Below the pieces are notes generated by a model. The model worked only from the letters and a program-made list of their open reading frames with translations. It was not told the origin of the DNA and did no database searches. Shown here piece by piece: positions 52,051 to 64,000 of a stretch of 64,000 nt of DNA (its first letter is position 1; each line of letters starts with the position of its first letter). The stretch is from Pisolithus tinctorius. Its lineage: Eukaryota > Basidiomycota > Agaricomycetes > Boletales > Pisolithaceae. The position numbers were made by a program, and so were the translations under genes. The stretch is taken from assembly GCA_024663395.1 (NCBI GenBank), contig JANFAH010000001.1:5208001-5272000 (forward strand). Reading direction: 5' to 3'.

Positions 52051-52758
52051 ATGGCTACCGTATCGCCCTTCGCTCGCTCCAGTGCGTTTGAAGAGCCACG
52101 GCTGCAGGGACGTGAACAGACTGTACGTACGATTACGCTGTGCCCTAAATTCCTTGGCCTAAACACGAGAAAGCGTCTTCTAGATCGAGGAAATGTACAG
52201 CGTTCCCGAAAGCTTTCTAGAAATTGAAGTACGCAATCCGCAGACACACGGTAACCTTTGCACCTGAGGGGCCCTAAGTCACCGAATTTTTAATCGTCTT
52301 ACTGCAGGGTATAACCGCAAGATGTACACCGACTATGAAATCGTGTGCAGGGTGACAACTGGTTTAACTCACCACTTGTGGTGCGGAGTTCTGACATACC
52401 CGATTTATTGTAGACCAACATCCCAGCATTCAAGTTGCGCCACTCCTCCGTGCGGCGCCGCTACTCTGATTTCGAGGCGTTTCGTGACATCCTGGAACGA
52501 GAGTCTACTCGTGTTAACATCCCTCCCCTTCCGGGAAAAGTCTTCACAAACAGATTCTCAGAGGAAGTGATCGAAAGTAGGAGGGAGGGTCTTGAACGGT
52601 TCTTGAGCATTGTCGCTGGTCATCCACTGTTACAGGTCGGGTATTGTCAAGGACTGCTTGTTTCTACGTACTCACTACCAGGATATCAACAGACCGGTAG
52701 CAAAGTCCTTTGTGCTTTCTTGCAGGATCCAGGCTGGGACAAATCGCAGTGGCTATGA
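52051..52758 (+). CDS. SNX3: Sorting nexin 3 (PX-domain protein)
   Basis: It binds PI3P on endosomes and works with retromer to return cargo to the Golgi. Five exons (52051..52122, 52184..52250, 52308..52351, 52414..52635 and 52693..52758) join to 156 residues, the usual size for a PX-only nexin. The PX domain shows [49 protein letters not shown] and [20 protein letters not shown]. The first Arg residues of RRRYSDF and the RREGLERF Arg are the expected phosphate contacts. It converges with TRS65. Confidence 0.92.
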
Positions 52759-52884
52759 ATATTTGGTATGCATCCGACTGCTTCCCCGTCTGCCGATCTA
52801 CCTGGCTTCCTAGCCCCTGTGTGAACCCCGCTTACTCTTGTACGACTTCTTGATTATTTTGTGTATTTACCCCCGCTTTCCAGG

Positions 52885-55805
52885 CTACGCAGTTTCTACA
52901 TCTGTTTTGTCTTGCATGTGTCTGAGATGGATCTCTCTACCTATCCCCCAAGCCTCGTGAACGACGATATCGATTGCTGACCTGCAGCTACGTGAATTTG
53001 ATATATGCACGGTTGATGCACACGGAGCATACCGCAGATTCATCAAGTATCCGGTTTCTACGTCAACCAATGTCAAGTTGACCGAATGTACACCAGAAGA
53101 GAGGGCGAGGAAGTCCAGACGAACAGATTGACAAGTCGAAGGTCTGAGTGGACTGGTCATCGTGGGTAATTAGATTAAATGTCATCGATGGCACATCATG
53201 GACCTACCCAACCCTAACGCGATTCTGCAAAGGTAATATCCCAGGGGGGATGACAGTGCTCTTCAGCTCATCAAGGGCAATCATGTTCACCCTGTCTTGC
53301 ACTATCTTTCTTCGTTGGTCGAGGTTCGCATTCGGGTAACTGACTTCGAATCGTCTAGTCCACGAGCTTTGGTTAAAAACGAAAATATCCAGCGTGAACA
53401 TATCAGACACGAATATCTTCCTTTGGCCTAGCAGTTTGCTCGGATCGTCATTTGGTATCAGACCCACGGAGACAATGATAGGTTCTACTGAAGAGATTGG
53501 AGCGTCTCCGGTGGCATTCGACCTTCCAATGCATGCAGGTGAGGTGGTATGCAAAACAAGTGAATCTTGTTCCGTTCGGGATTCGATACTGGTACTGGCC
53601 CGAAAGATTCCTTGCCGACTGCCCATTAAACCAGATATGCTGTTCACTCCCTGACCAACAGTCAAGGCAGGGGTCGCTGGCGCCGCAATGCCTTGCGGAC
53701 GTGCCTCAGACAGTCCACGCATTGCCGGCGTTGGAGGCGGTACACTAGAAGTCAGGTGCGGAAAGTCGGAAGACCTTTGCAGAGAAACAGAAGGCGGAGT
53801 CTGATTTACGGAGATCGGAAAACTGCTCTGATCACGAGGTAGAGAGGAGAGAGGGCCAGCTATGTGGAGGGCCGTTATATCGCTCCGCATGGCCAACCGC
53901 TTGCCTGCGACAGCTTGTGGTACCGGCCTCGTAGTAGGAGGTGGAACAATAGCAGATGGGAAGGCACCGGGGAATGGGGATGGTAACTCCGGAAGAGTGC
54001 TTCGAGTGCCACTGGACGACCCCTGCCATTGAGCTGCACCCTCGCGTGGTCTGGAGGACATATCCAGGATGCAATTCCATCTCGATGAAAATGCACGCGT
54101 CAGGTAAGTCAAGACATTAGAGCCTTTTCCTTCATCCAGAAGAAAGTTAGATATGTAAGGCCTCCCATGGACTGATATCGTCACGGCTCTCTGTAGAACA
54201 CCAAGCTTCGCAGACGGAGCTGTGAAGGAGATGTCATCCTGGTTGTCAGCATTCAGAAATGACACCATGTAGAGAAGGTTGTATTGTTCCTTTGGTTTCA
54301 GAAAGAGAGGAAATGTCCGTTCGTCCGAATTGGAATGGCGGGCAGCTTCTCCCCAACCCACGAGCTTTGTGGTGGCTCCATCCCCTCCAATCTTGACATC
54401 CACTCTCTCCAAGGAAAACCCGACGTCCGAATCATACTCTCCAGAGTTCTCGATCTCGATACACAAGACGATAGTGCGTTCGCTATTTCCGGCTTCCCAC
54501 TCTTCGTCTCCATTTTTGACGACGTTTTCTAAAGTTGATTGATCCGTTGGAAGCAGTATATGAGGAGCGAAGACTGTACGCATGCGAACACGGAATCCGG
54601 ACGCCATTTCTAGAACCACTCGGAAGGACTTTCGCAGCACGTGGTGAGGACCTCGCACGGTGTTAATACCCTGAGAAGTCCGCTCCAACGAGAAAACGGG
54701 AGGTAAGCAAAAGAGCTGCCGACGAGTTACGTCTCCTAGTCGAGTTGATGGTAAATCGAGAAGTTCTGATTTCGACGAATGACTTGACCCTGTCATGGAT
54801 ACGAACGATTATTCAGGAAAGGAAAAATTCCAAACCAGTGAACGAACCGGTAGCGAGCCCGTCAAGAAGATTTACTTCCTTCAGTGTATTTAACTCGTAG
54901 TCTATATCAAGAGGGTCATCGGATTCAATAGATGGCCTGTGCACAATAACATCTTGCCACGGCATCATATCCTCTTGCAGCAGAAAGGCTACTAGTGGGT
55001 GTTTCGTCTGCGATAAAGGCAACGGCTTTTCGCGCAGAGTGGCAGAGATTGTCAAACAAAGCAAAGGACCAGTGAAGGGAAGGCGTAGAAACGCTTGGGG
55101 GGAACGATTAATGACAATCGACGCGGGAAAAAATTCTGATGTTGTACTCACACACATTTAAGAAAAGTTGGTAAACAGCGACCCATTCCCTTCGTGAATG
55201 TGAGAAGAAGACAGCAAACTTCTCCCCTGAATGTTCTACAGGGCCCTGCCCCCATATGCTGGAAAGGAGTAACGCGCCCTCCGACTGCACGTACTTTTTG
55301 TCAGCTTCCGCTGTAGAAGGGATAGGGTTCGGGGTCGTCGGTGGGAAGATGGAAGGATGTAGCGACGTCGGACGAGGGTTACTCAGTCCAACAGACGATG
55401 AACGCGGAGGACCAGTGACCTGATCCGCTCTGGGTGTTACAGGTGTTTCTGCGGACTTGCGAGAGATGTATGTAGCATCCAAGGACACCTGGATATGCCG
55501 GAGGAAATGAATCAAAAGCGGTGGCAGACCACGGCTTTCATGAGGTGGATTCGGCGGTAGATTGATCTTAATTATAAGGAAGAGACGAAGTTGTTCGTCT
55601 GAACTCCCCGTGTGTTTCAGACGTAGATGCTCGCATGAGGGTGCGCCTTACCGAAGAATGCATGTTTCCTGTCTGCCTGGCGTTCTTGCAAGGCAGTCAA
55701 CCAGTCATCGACCAGATCCTGACGCTTCGGAAAATCTATCGAAGTGTTCGGGACTACGACTTCGAGGAGACAAGCACCAAATAGTGTTTCGAACGAAGGC
55801 TCGGA
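52885..55805 (-). CDS. TRS65: TRAPP II complex subunit Trs65
   Basis: This fungal-specific subunit holds the TRAPP II dimer together; TRAPP II activates Ypt31/32 at the late Golgi. The start is MSEPSFETLFGACLLEVVVP (55805). Exons then run through about 55515..55150 and 55120..54850. A large exon follows from 54796 to about 53205 (HVLRKSFRVVLEMASGFRVRM, FPLFLKPKEQYNLLYMVSFL, PIIVSVGLIP, IFVSDMFTLDIFVFNQSS, a C2/Ig-like pattern with a Ser/Pro-rich middle). A last part has VRLDFLALSSGVHSVNLTLV and, across a final intron, SAIDIVVHEAWG. The end at 52885 includes about 20 residues beyond the usual VVHE stop region. Confidence 0.85.
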
Positions 55806-56052
55806 CATTTGCCCCAAACGTAGTCACGGCCTCCTCGCACTTCGAAAGTATTGCGGACACGAGTCGTCCCAATCCGGCAAGTTTGTCGATTCGATAAGTC
55901 TAATCGGACAAGTACATGAAATGTTCAACTGATTGAAGACAAGTGAGTTTTCCAACCTGCAGTGTTAGACATTGTAATTTGATCGGTTGAGTCTGTACGA
56001 CCCAGATCAACTTTCATGCACCGTGGACCTAGTGGGAGGGCACTCTTCAAGG
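55806..56052. promoter_or_regulatory. Bidirectional promoter region TRS65/ELP6
   Basis: A 247-bp gap separates the divergent starts at 55805 and 56053. I see no clear TATA box. A shared regulatory region is likely from the layout alone. Confidence 0.4.
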
Positions 56053-56780
56053 ATGCAAACATTTCCTCCCTCTGACCTAGTAACCGATGCTGGGCTCATC
56101 TTGATAACCGACGAATTACCTGCACCAGCGGACTTCCTCCTTCACCGATTTCTGCATATCCGGATCAGGGAGGTAAAGCAGTCCAGCTGCATCTTTCTCT
56201 CGGTCTCGGAAGACTTTGATCGCGTCAAAACGGTTGCCTCCAAAGCGGTGGGTGACAGTCTCAAGCAGCCTTGGCGAACTGCACTCAAACAAAATTCCAG
56301 GCCTTGAACCTCGCACAGAATGCAAAGATCAAGTTTATAGATCTCGTCAAGGGCTTGGAAGCATCAACTGAAAAGGCAACGGCTAATGCTGACGCCAGGT
56401 TACGCTATATAATCAGACTCTTGTCGTCAGACATTAGCACTATGGATGCCGCGGAAGAACAGATCTTGGTTATCTTGGACGACATTGCGTCCCTTGAGTG
56501 GTTAGGATTCTCTACCCTCGATCTGTTCCGCTTTTCCCGAGCACTCAAGGCATTGTGCCTGAAGGTGAGACTCTTCATTTTGTGCTCCACCTTCTGAAGC
56601 TCTCGGTAGTATGGCGCAGTTCTGGTTATCCGACATCACATTCTGAATGCATCGGAGCCAGGACACCTTTTCCAGCTTCTTTTACAGTTGTGTTCATATC
56701 ATATTGAGGTACGTCCCCTCGCAAGCGGGCGTAGTGGAGCCGTTAGCGGCGAGGTACGCCTATTCATTGCACGACACTAA
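56053..56780 (+). CDS. ELP6: Elongator complex protein 6
   Basis: Elp4-Elp5-Elp6 form the RecA-like ring of Elongator, needed for wobble-uridine modification of tRNA. Visible blocks are LILITDELPAPADFLLHRFL, CIFLSVSEDFDRVKTVASKA, ILVILDDIASLEWLGFSTLD, then across an intron (about 56564..56610) YGAVLVIRHHILNASEPGH, and the hallmark ending RPLASGRSGAVSGEVRLF. The N-terminus is taken at the ATG of MQTFPPSDLV (56053); there is no good ATG further upstream. Between SLKQ (about 56261) and LANCTQTKF (56271) the frame shifts, and the gap is too short for an intron. This may be a real frameshift, a sequencing error or an unusual splice. Confidence 0.78.
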
Positions 56781-57053
56781 AAGGTTGGAGACCAATATCA
56801 AGCGGTACAGTTATGCCTTCACCCAGGACCTTGCGAAGGCGAACCTAGAAACCGTCTGCTATCTCGCTTGACTGCACTGCAATACCGATTGACAGACGGA
56901 GGTGCCATGTTCTTTAATAAGGGTACGAGTGAAGGAGTTCTGTAGTTCATTCTTCACCGTCATTGATTTCTACATTAACTCGGTACTTCACTATAAAACA
57001 CGATCAATCCTTAGAGAAGGGTGGATGTCATAGCAAGCCTCCGACAATATATA

Positions 57054-60035
57054 CTAGGAGTCGCATATCACGGCTAAACTCTGTTTTAAGCTCTCCTCTG
57101 AGAAAACGGTTCTTTTCAGGGCCCCCGCATACATATTCCATACCGTGTCCCTGTAGGCCATGTACCCATTGACAATTGCCTCCTCCACATGTGCTAGCAA
57201 GATCGACACCGTCCTATTGTCTTCCAGGTATAACTTCATCCTGGTAACGGAAATCCTGAGATCACGCTCGCATGCTTCGACGAATTTCCCATGCAATTCA
57301 TCTGCGACAGATTGAGTAGCCCAAGGTTGTTCCGTGAGGAGAGGCTTGGGCTGGTTCGGATGGGAAGAAACGGAGCGGGAGGCATTGAATGCCCTGACCC
57401 GGTCGACCCATTCACGAAGAGGCTCACATAACGGCTTCGAACACAGTGAGATCACGTTTTGGCATGCTCGTTTGAGATCCTGGTCGATGTCCTGGGAGAA
57501 GATTAGCTCCTGCTTAAGCATTTAATGACCATGGCACACAAACATGTCTTGTATCGCGTATCTTCTCAGGTCCACGGGGCATACCAAGAGTTGCGAATAA
57601 AGCCTCCGGCAGCAGCGCAGTGGTCTTGTTCAAGATAGATGTCACGGTATCTGGAACTACTTGCCTCATTCAGATGTTCACGACTCTCAGCAGATGACCT
57701 ACCATTCATATCGCCAAGATCTTTTCGACCCTGATCATCCTTGCTAGCAACAGTCAAGGTATTTGCCACCTCTTTGAGAATCAGCAGATGTCGCACCAGG
57801 AATAGCTCTCCATCTAGTGGACCTGCTGATGCATTGCGCTGGGATAGGATATTACTAGAAGACATCAGTGATTGTCGACATAGACCAATGGCTTCCTGTG
57901 CAATGTCTTCGAAGATAGCAGGCTGCCAATCAGCAGTCAGATATATGTTCGTAGGGTGGTCAAGGTGCTCATACCTTAACATAGTCATGAAGTTGGGACA
58001 AGACCCAAACGGTCTTTTGTAGCGTAGGGTACCATGTCTCCTTTTTGTCTAGTGAAGGCAACTGGAACAGTCGACTGACGACCTCCTTTTCTTTGATGCC
58101 GAATTGAGATTCCGGCCTTCTCACCTCTGACATCGCTTCAGCGATCTGAACCTCAGTCACTGCTCTACCAACCTATGAGTTTATCCGGATAAGCCAAGTC
58201 CTCCTGTTTGGGTATATAATTTCGAATGTCGGTCTGTATCACGGCTTGCGCCTTAAAGAATAATCGGGTTTGCGCATCTTGCAAAACCATCTGAAGCAAA
58301 CGACTAATATGCAACTTCTCAAGTCCATTTGGCTTCGAATGCTCTGAACCAATTGAAAGTTCGTCTGGTGGTTCATCTGGAAGCTCAGCAACGTCCAGTA
58401 CCGTAAGGGCTTGCAACACTGTGCAAACTTCGCAAAGGGTCGTTAACCTCGTTTCATGCAAAATACGCGGCCTTAGGTCATCGTATAGATAGTCGCAGAG
58501 GCTCTCCAAATAGGCACTGGAAATATGACTTATTGGAAACCAGAGTGGACAGAGAAAGGACAACGAACTATAGCTGCTCTTCTCCCGAGTCAAAAAACTC
58601 GCGGAAAAGAAGAAATTCATCCGTGCACAGCTGCTTTAAATATGCACATCCTGCGTTGGTCTGAGAAGCAAAACGATGAATAGGCATACGGGTACATATA
58701 TCCAGAATTCACCAGTTCTACCAGCTCAGTACGAGCTGGATCAAGCCCTTTTATCTCCTCCGTGAGCCGCCCGACCAGAAGACTCTTACGGACACTGAAG
58801 TACGCCGAGTGACACTCTGAGAGTAGAGCAGAAAGCTCCTCTGGGTGGGCAGCTCCGCGGCGTTCCAGTTCGCCGAGCAAAGGAGTTAACTGAGGAGTAA
58901 CACTTCGAAATCGTGTGTACAGCAGATGCATCTGGGCAGTTGCGGACACGTCCTAGATATTGATCCACATTAGTAGAATTTTTGATATCAACTCGTAAGC
59001 AGGCAACCTTTTCGGACAAGCGCTTAGAGACATCCGATGTAAGAGCCCTCAAGGAAGCGACAAAGAACATTTTGATGAGTGTCATGGCACGAGTCATGCA
59101 CTGTTGAAAGCGAAGCAAGTACACTTCAGCTTCTTTGTAATATCGCTGCGGATATCATTATCATATGAGGGACACGTAGACAAGTGAATGAACCTACGTG
59201 ATCTTTGAGATACTCAATGCATATGTCAATACGCTCGACCATGTATAAAAAGTCCGTCTGCAGAACAAGAGATTCCCCAGGGTTATTGAGCACGCGGGTT
59301 GCATGTTCCAGCTCTTGGAAGTATTCCAAACGCGCATCTATCTCGTCCGTAAGTTCCAGTAGTTCGTCCTAGAGGCTCAGTCAGAATAAGCGACATGAGG
59401 TAAGATGGATATCTCACTCTCTCCTGCAGAAGCCGTTCGCAGGCGCCTTTGATGTTTCTCCCACTTTGCTCGACGGTTCTCCACCCCTCCAGCATCCCAT
59501 CCACCTCCTGCTCGACCTCATCGATGCGTTCAAGGAGCATGCCTGCGGTGTCCAGATGCCCAGCCACCATGGCTACGTGCGCGCGGAAGTGTGCTTCCTG
59601 GCTGTGAGTAACTGAACGATCGATCTGCGCAAACCAATCATAGAACTGCTGCGGCGTCTGAATTGGTTGTTTTGGATCCAGTGCATGAGAAGTAAGTGCT
59701 CGCGTGGCTGCAGGAAGAGGGGTGGAGGGACGTGAGCCGAGCTTGGCCGCATGTCGGAGACTGGGGGTAGAAGGGCGCGAGGCTTCTGCGTCTGTGATGC
59801 TAGACTGGGTAGGTTGAGAACGCCCTTGACTTGCATTGCAGTGATGTCGACTTACTTTCAAAGGAAGAGGTGGCTGCTCACTGGCTGCCTGAACTGCTGC
59901 AACGCTCCTGAGAGCCAGGTCACTCAGAGGTGCCTTGGCTTCCCATTCCTCAAGGGTGATCTGCGCTGTCGCAGGGCGTGTTGGCACAACCGAGTCACCT
60001 GTTCGACGTTGCACAGCTGCTTTGGCCGTTGACAT
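57054..60035 (-). CDS. COG3: Conserved oligomeric Golgi complex subunit 3 (Sec34-like)
   Basis: COG tethers vesicles for retrograde traffic inside the Golgi. The gene starts MSTAKAAVQRRTGD (60035). Exons hold LEEWEAKAPLSDLALRSV, FYDWFAQIDRSVTHSQEAHF, VEQEVDGMLEGWRTVEQSGR, then LEYFQELEHATRVLNNPGE and VYLLRFQQCMTRAMTLIKMFF, the family core. Next come TRFRSVTPQLTPLLGELERR, a region up to VEEAIVNGYMAYRDTVWNM and the stop at 57054. Seven or more short introns are needed, and the exon edges were not all fixed. It converges with ELP6 and lies 99 bp downstream, in the same direction, of SEC2. Confidence 0.87.
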
Positions 60036-60134
60036 CTAAGAGTGCAAGACGGGTATTAATTGTGCAGGTAACTCTACGGTAGCACTACAAGTACAGCACG
60101 TGCCATGTTCATCTACGTACATACATTAATATTT

Positions 60135-61623
60135 TCATGTCGATGTTTTCATGTCTGCCCAAGGTGATGGTTCGTCAGGTAAAACGGAGAGGAAAGTCAT
60201 GTTGGAAGATGGGGTAGACGGAGCGTCTTCAGAGGCCGCCGAGATTCCGGTCTCCTTCAGATTTTCCAGTACTTGGGTCCTTCGAAAGGCAACTTCAGAG
60301 GGCTTCGGCGCAGGCTCAAGTGTAAAGCCCTTCAGGTGGTCAGGTAGATCAGAAAATTCGGAAGGTGGTTTGACGCCCAAGGTGTTCTTGGAAGCGACAA
60401 CAGACGGCTCATAAGGCCGATGTTCCAAGGCGGAAAGAGCATGTGGTTGATTAACCACTGGGTTTTCAGGTACCTCAAGAGATGGGCTTGCAGGCTGTTG
60501 TTCCGTGCGATCCGTAAGGTTTCCCGAGGTAATATTAGCGCTACGCAATTGCCCATTCTCCCCTTCAACGACACGAAGCGCCTCCCGCAACGCATCCTTT
60601 TCCCTGCATGCTTCTTGAAGTTCCTCTTCTGTTTCAGCTCGCTTGATCCGCTCGGCCGCCACCATCTTATTTGCCTGCGGGGAAGTCTGAGTTGAGGATG
60701 TCACTACAGACTATGTTGCACACCTCCTCAAACAGAGCTTGTGAAAGTGATTCCAGTTCTGCCTCCAAAGCAGCCTTCTCGGCGGCTATGGTTTGATGAG
60801 CTTGGCGTTCACATTCATACTTGTACTGCAGATCCTGAAATTCTCTTTCTTTTGTATCGGATACTAGTGACGGAAGTGAGGGGGAGGTGAGATGCGATGC
60901 AACAGGAGGAGATTTGAGACCTGCACGAGCTCCGTTAGACTATTGGCGTGGTAATGGCAAACTAGCCTTACCGCTACCCAACATGAATCTAAGGAATCGG
61001 CTCTCCTGACTCGTCATAGGTGTCCGTGGCTGCACTCCGGAGGTGGCCGGTATACCATCTGGCTGTTGGGCACCATTCGCAGTCAATGTCGTGGCACTAG
61101 ATGGTACAGAAGGCTTTCCGGATTCGTTCAATGCGCCGTAGTCTAGACTCTTTGGCCTGTCTTCCACCGTCTTCTGCAGATTCTGAACCTCGCGTGCGCT
61201 CCATCGACGCCACCCAACGTCCCTCGCACTACAGGGTGTCTCCCTCCTCAAAGCTTCCTCTAACATCTCATTGTTGGATATCACCAACTGAAGGTTTGAC
61301 TTCGCGAGGTTAAGCTGCGTCTCTAGATCCGACTGAGTTTTGTATGCCACCTTGAGGAGCGAAGACTAGAGACCTGGGCTTCACTGCATGGTCGAACGAC
61401 GGGAAAGAACGACGCTCACAAGTTCTTCTACTCTTTTGATGACACGTTCAAGGGCGTGTCTGAGGTCCTCCTCTTGCCCTTGAGAATGGACACGTCCGAC
61501 ATCACGCAGCTCGTCATCTATGCTCGAGAATATTGCAAAATGAAGGGTGTTGGGAGACACGGGGGGACCTGACGGTCGTAGCTGCGACGATTTACTTGAT
61601 CCAAATGACAAGTTTGACAGCAT
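60135..61623 (-). CDS. SEC2: Sec2-like Rab guanine nucleotide exchange factor
   Basis: Sec2 activates the exocytic Rab Sec4 through a long coiled coil. Exon 1 (start taken at 61623; 61707 also possible) ends LERVIKRVEEL at 61420. Exon 2 starts at 61365 (SSLLKVAYKTQSDLETQLNL, then NNEMLEEALRR). Further exons hold LEAELESLSQALFEE, spliced to ANKMVAAERIKRAETEEELQ, the Sec2/Rabin signature of a conserved FEEAN-x-MV turn inside a coiled coil. The C-terminal part is a low-complexity tail with GFTLEPAPKPSEVAFRRTQV, ending at 60135. The assignment rests on the FEEANKMV block and the coiled-coil context. Confidence 0.7.
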
Positions 61624-61814
61624 GAGCGACGATACGAGTACCGAATGAAGTGATGAGGCGAGATGGCCAAAGGCAGTAGCCTGATACAAGTGTCTAAATA
61701 CGGCCAACCCACCGAGTTACAAAAAATGGACGTCACCACTAGTCTCCTGCGATGCGCATTGGCACAAACTTGCTCACTGATAAGTTGGGAGTTGTCTGCT
61801 TGGTCTTGATCCAA

Positions 61815-62958
61815 CAGAACATCTCACAAAAGCTTACTTGTGTTGGAAGGTCAGGGGCTATGGATCACGCTGTGGTCTGTGGTCGAATGCCTGTCAAGCC
61901 GCTCTGCAGTGTTTTAAAGGCAAGGTAAGGTGACTTGGTCTGGTACCTTGACCTGCAAGTAATAACGAAACCAAGTGAGCAAAGTTCACAGAATGTGCTT
62001 CATCGACTGCCTATTTTCTGACTTGTGTATTCTTGAGTGTCCACAACTCCTTGCGCCAACGTCCTGGACCCCTAGCTTCCCTTGCTCAACCGCCCCCCGA
62101 CATGTCACGTGATGTCACGTGACATACCAGCCGCATCTTTGGCAGTGTTGTTTGTGTCTTCTGAGTCTGACATGCACATGTTTTGTACAGTACAACCTTG
62201 TTATCTTAGGCCCTGAGCCCACAGAGGTGCCTGCTCCAACTGTTTGTTATCTCTGGCTAAGTCTATTGTTTTTGTATATAACAAGTTGAATGCACAAGTA
62301 CTACTGGGTGCTGACTAAGCATGCAAAAATGCGTACTACTAGGCAAAAACACAGCAGTTCTAAGTCAGAAAGGAAAGCAACAGAAGTAAAGCACATAAGC
62401 TATACACTGTTGGAAGTCCTACAGAATCCACTAGTCTACTGGCTTATTGTAGCACTGTGTCCTCTGTGATTCTAAAGCATGTGGACAGGTATCCCCAATA
62501 ACTCTGATAAGCTGGGGCTTCTTGAACTTGTACCACCATGTTCGAGTTGAGTGGCACCACACCATAAGTGCCCTCAATGTCTCCAGTCACACTGACCAGA
62601 GATGTACTCTCACCTGAGTGCAGATTCCCCTGCTCCAGGAAGCCCTCCCTTTACTTTCACCTAAGTCCCATCACTGCTACCATGATAGTATGACCATGTT
62701 GCCTCTAAAGGCCAAAAGGACATTTGCCCTTCTACACCCATAGATGGTTACTAGTACAGTCCTCTGCACTATGTATATGAGGTGTCCCAATCCACAACTG
62801 TGCACCACCAAGCGTTGCTCTGTAAAGCCCAAAGGTTGTGGCCAACACAAGTATAGTCCCCTCTACCAGAGACTTACCCACCTACCACCATGGCTAAGAA
62901 CACCACTTGCTATGAATGTGTCATGCCAGTCACAAAGGATGCCACTATGCTACATCAG
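61815..62958. other. Gene-free stretch upstream of SEC2
   Basis: I found no convincing coding frame. It contains the paired E-box (62106..62121) and several short T- or A-rich tracts. No repeat family is recognised. Confidence 0.5.
62106..62121. promoter_or_regulatory. Paired CACGTG E-boxes
   Basis: TCACGTGATGTCACGTGA carries two CACGTG cores 10 bp apart, one helical turn, roughly 480 bp upstream of the SEC2 start. Such sites are bound by bHLH factors (Cbf1/Pho4/SREBP type) in fungi. Confidence 0.35.
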
Positions 62959-64000
62959 CAAAACTATGATGTGCTTAATCTGTCTTGATTCCAGCTTAAT
63001 TACTTGGAAATTTTTGTCAAGTGTGTCAAGAGCACTAAGCAGTACCAAGCCAGTAAGCTGAGACACAACAAGCCACACTAGCTTGATTTGGGTACTGTTG
63101 TGCACCATTTTTTCAGGAGAACACAGCCACAATGATGGCATTCCATAATTAGAATCAAACTCTGCACTAATTGTTTATGTAAGCATGCCATAATGATTGA
63201 TATGGGTACCATTAGGGTCCATTTTTCAAGCTGAACACAGTTGTGTCCACATTGAATGATGCTCATGCCTGAGATAGATTCAAATTCCACATATCATGCT
63301 TATGTAAACATTACATAATAGTTGATATGGGTATCATTAAGGACCACTTTTTGGGCTGAATGCAGGTGTGACTAGATGTGAGGATGCAAGGGGAAGGGGT
63401 GTGGGGCAAGGACTTATGAAGGTAGGGATAATGATGGTCATACCTAAGCAAAATAATCAGATTCAAATGAGTTGTGAACATAGCAATGAAGTAGTGGGGG
63501 CCTTTTTGTAGGATGTGATTTTAAGAACCACTATATTGACATGTCCCCTATTCACCCCTATCCATCCCCTACCCATCATTTTAAATAGCCACAGCTGCAT
63601 TCAGCTCAGATCATGGTCCTTATTGATATCCATATCAACTATTATGTAATGTTTACATAAGCATGATGTGTGGAGTTTGATTCTATTTCAGGCATGAGCA
63701 TCATTCAATGTGTACACAGCTGTCCAGCTTGAAAAATGGACCCTAATGGTACCCATATCAATCATTATGGCATGCTTACATAAACAATTAGTGCAGAGTT
63801 TGATTCTAATTATGGAATGCCATCATTGTGGCTGTGTTCTCCTGAAAAAATGGTGCACAACAGTACCCAAATCAAGCTAGTGTGGCTTGTTGTGTCTCAG
63901 CTTACTGGCTTGGTACTGCTTAGTGCTCTTGACACACTTGACAAAAATTTCCAAGTAATTAAGCTGGAATCAAGACAGATTAAGCACATCATAGTTTTGC
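62959..64000. repeat. Long inverted repeat, arms of about 410 bp or more, cut by the window edge
   Basis: The left arm from GCAAAACTATGATG (62959) is mirrored by the right arm ending CATCATAGTTTTGC (64000). Checks along the arms agree: GGCATTCC at 63137 pairs with GGAATGCC ending 63821, and the match persists to about 63345 and 63615 with small differences. The spacer between arms is about 250 bp. Each arm itself contains about three diverged tandem units of roughly 115-125 bp, marked by GATATGGGTACC-like motifs at about 63085, 63198 and 63323. No long reading frame is present. A fold-back or MITE-like element is likely. Confidence 0.75.

Noticed and set aside
62744..63290. Short frames of 60 to 105 codons near the right edge
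   Set aside because: They lie in or near the inverted repeat, appear on both strands and show no conserved pattern.

Overview
The window reads as nuclear DNA of a mushroom-forming basidiomycete (Agaricomycetes). The evidence is dense genes with short GT-AG introns of roughly 40 to 60 nt, a CxC2-type KDZ transposase, Ty3/gypsy elements including a chromodomain chromovirus, and fungal-type Trs65, Prm1, Elp6 and Sec2 homologues. All calls come from reading the sequence; no database search was run.

Positions 1 to about 40.2 kb are a transposon nest. A gypsy element (outer family, copy 1) occupies 1..6250 on the minus strand and runs off the left edge. Next come a multi-exon minus-strand gene of unknown function with a polyproline repeat (6251..11079) and a plus-strand KDZ transposase gene starting at 11343. 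The KDZ gene is cut at codon level by a 20 kb insertion (13865..33922) and resumes in frame to 35039. The insertion is a second copy of the outer gypsy family. That copy itself carries a 7.6 kb chromovirus (18851..26429), a solo chromovirus-type LTR (14227..14753) and an unrecognised 1.9 kb insert (31554..33418). A minus-strand gene (35259..37715) faces the KDZ gene. A GGGCCC-rich satellite (about 38.0 to 40.2 kb) closes the region.

From 40.9 to 61.6 kb lies a compact housekeeping island: HMT1/PRMT1 arginine methyltransferase, an epoxide-hydrolase-like enzyme, the PRM1 membrane-fusion protein, ADE6 (FGAM synthase), SNX3, TRS65 (TRAPP II), ELP6 (Elongator), COG3 and SEC2 (Rab GEF). Four of these act in Golgi/endosome traffic. 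From 61.8 kb to the right edge I see no gene. The last kilobase is a long inverted repeat cut by the window end.

The strongest leads are these. (1) The outer gypsy element, the chromovirus and the KDZ-side gene each carry a Zn(II)2Cys6-type protein gene lying antisense or convergent to the main transposon gene. (2) The two chromovirus LTRs differ at 14 positions by eye, all CpG transitions, and the stop codons that break the elements fit CGA to TGA changes. (3) Both gypsy families end gag on canonical -1 frameshift heptamers, and in the chromovirus the heptamer is followed by a perfect 11-bp hairpin.
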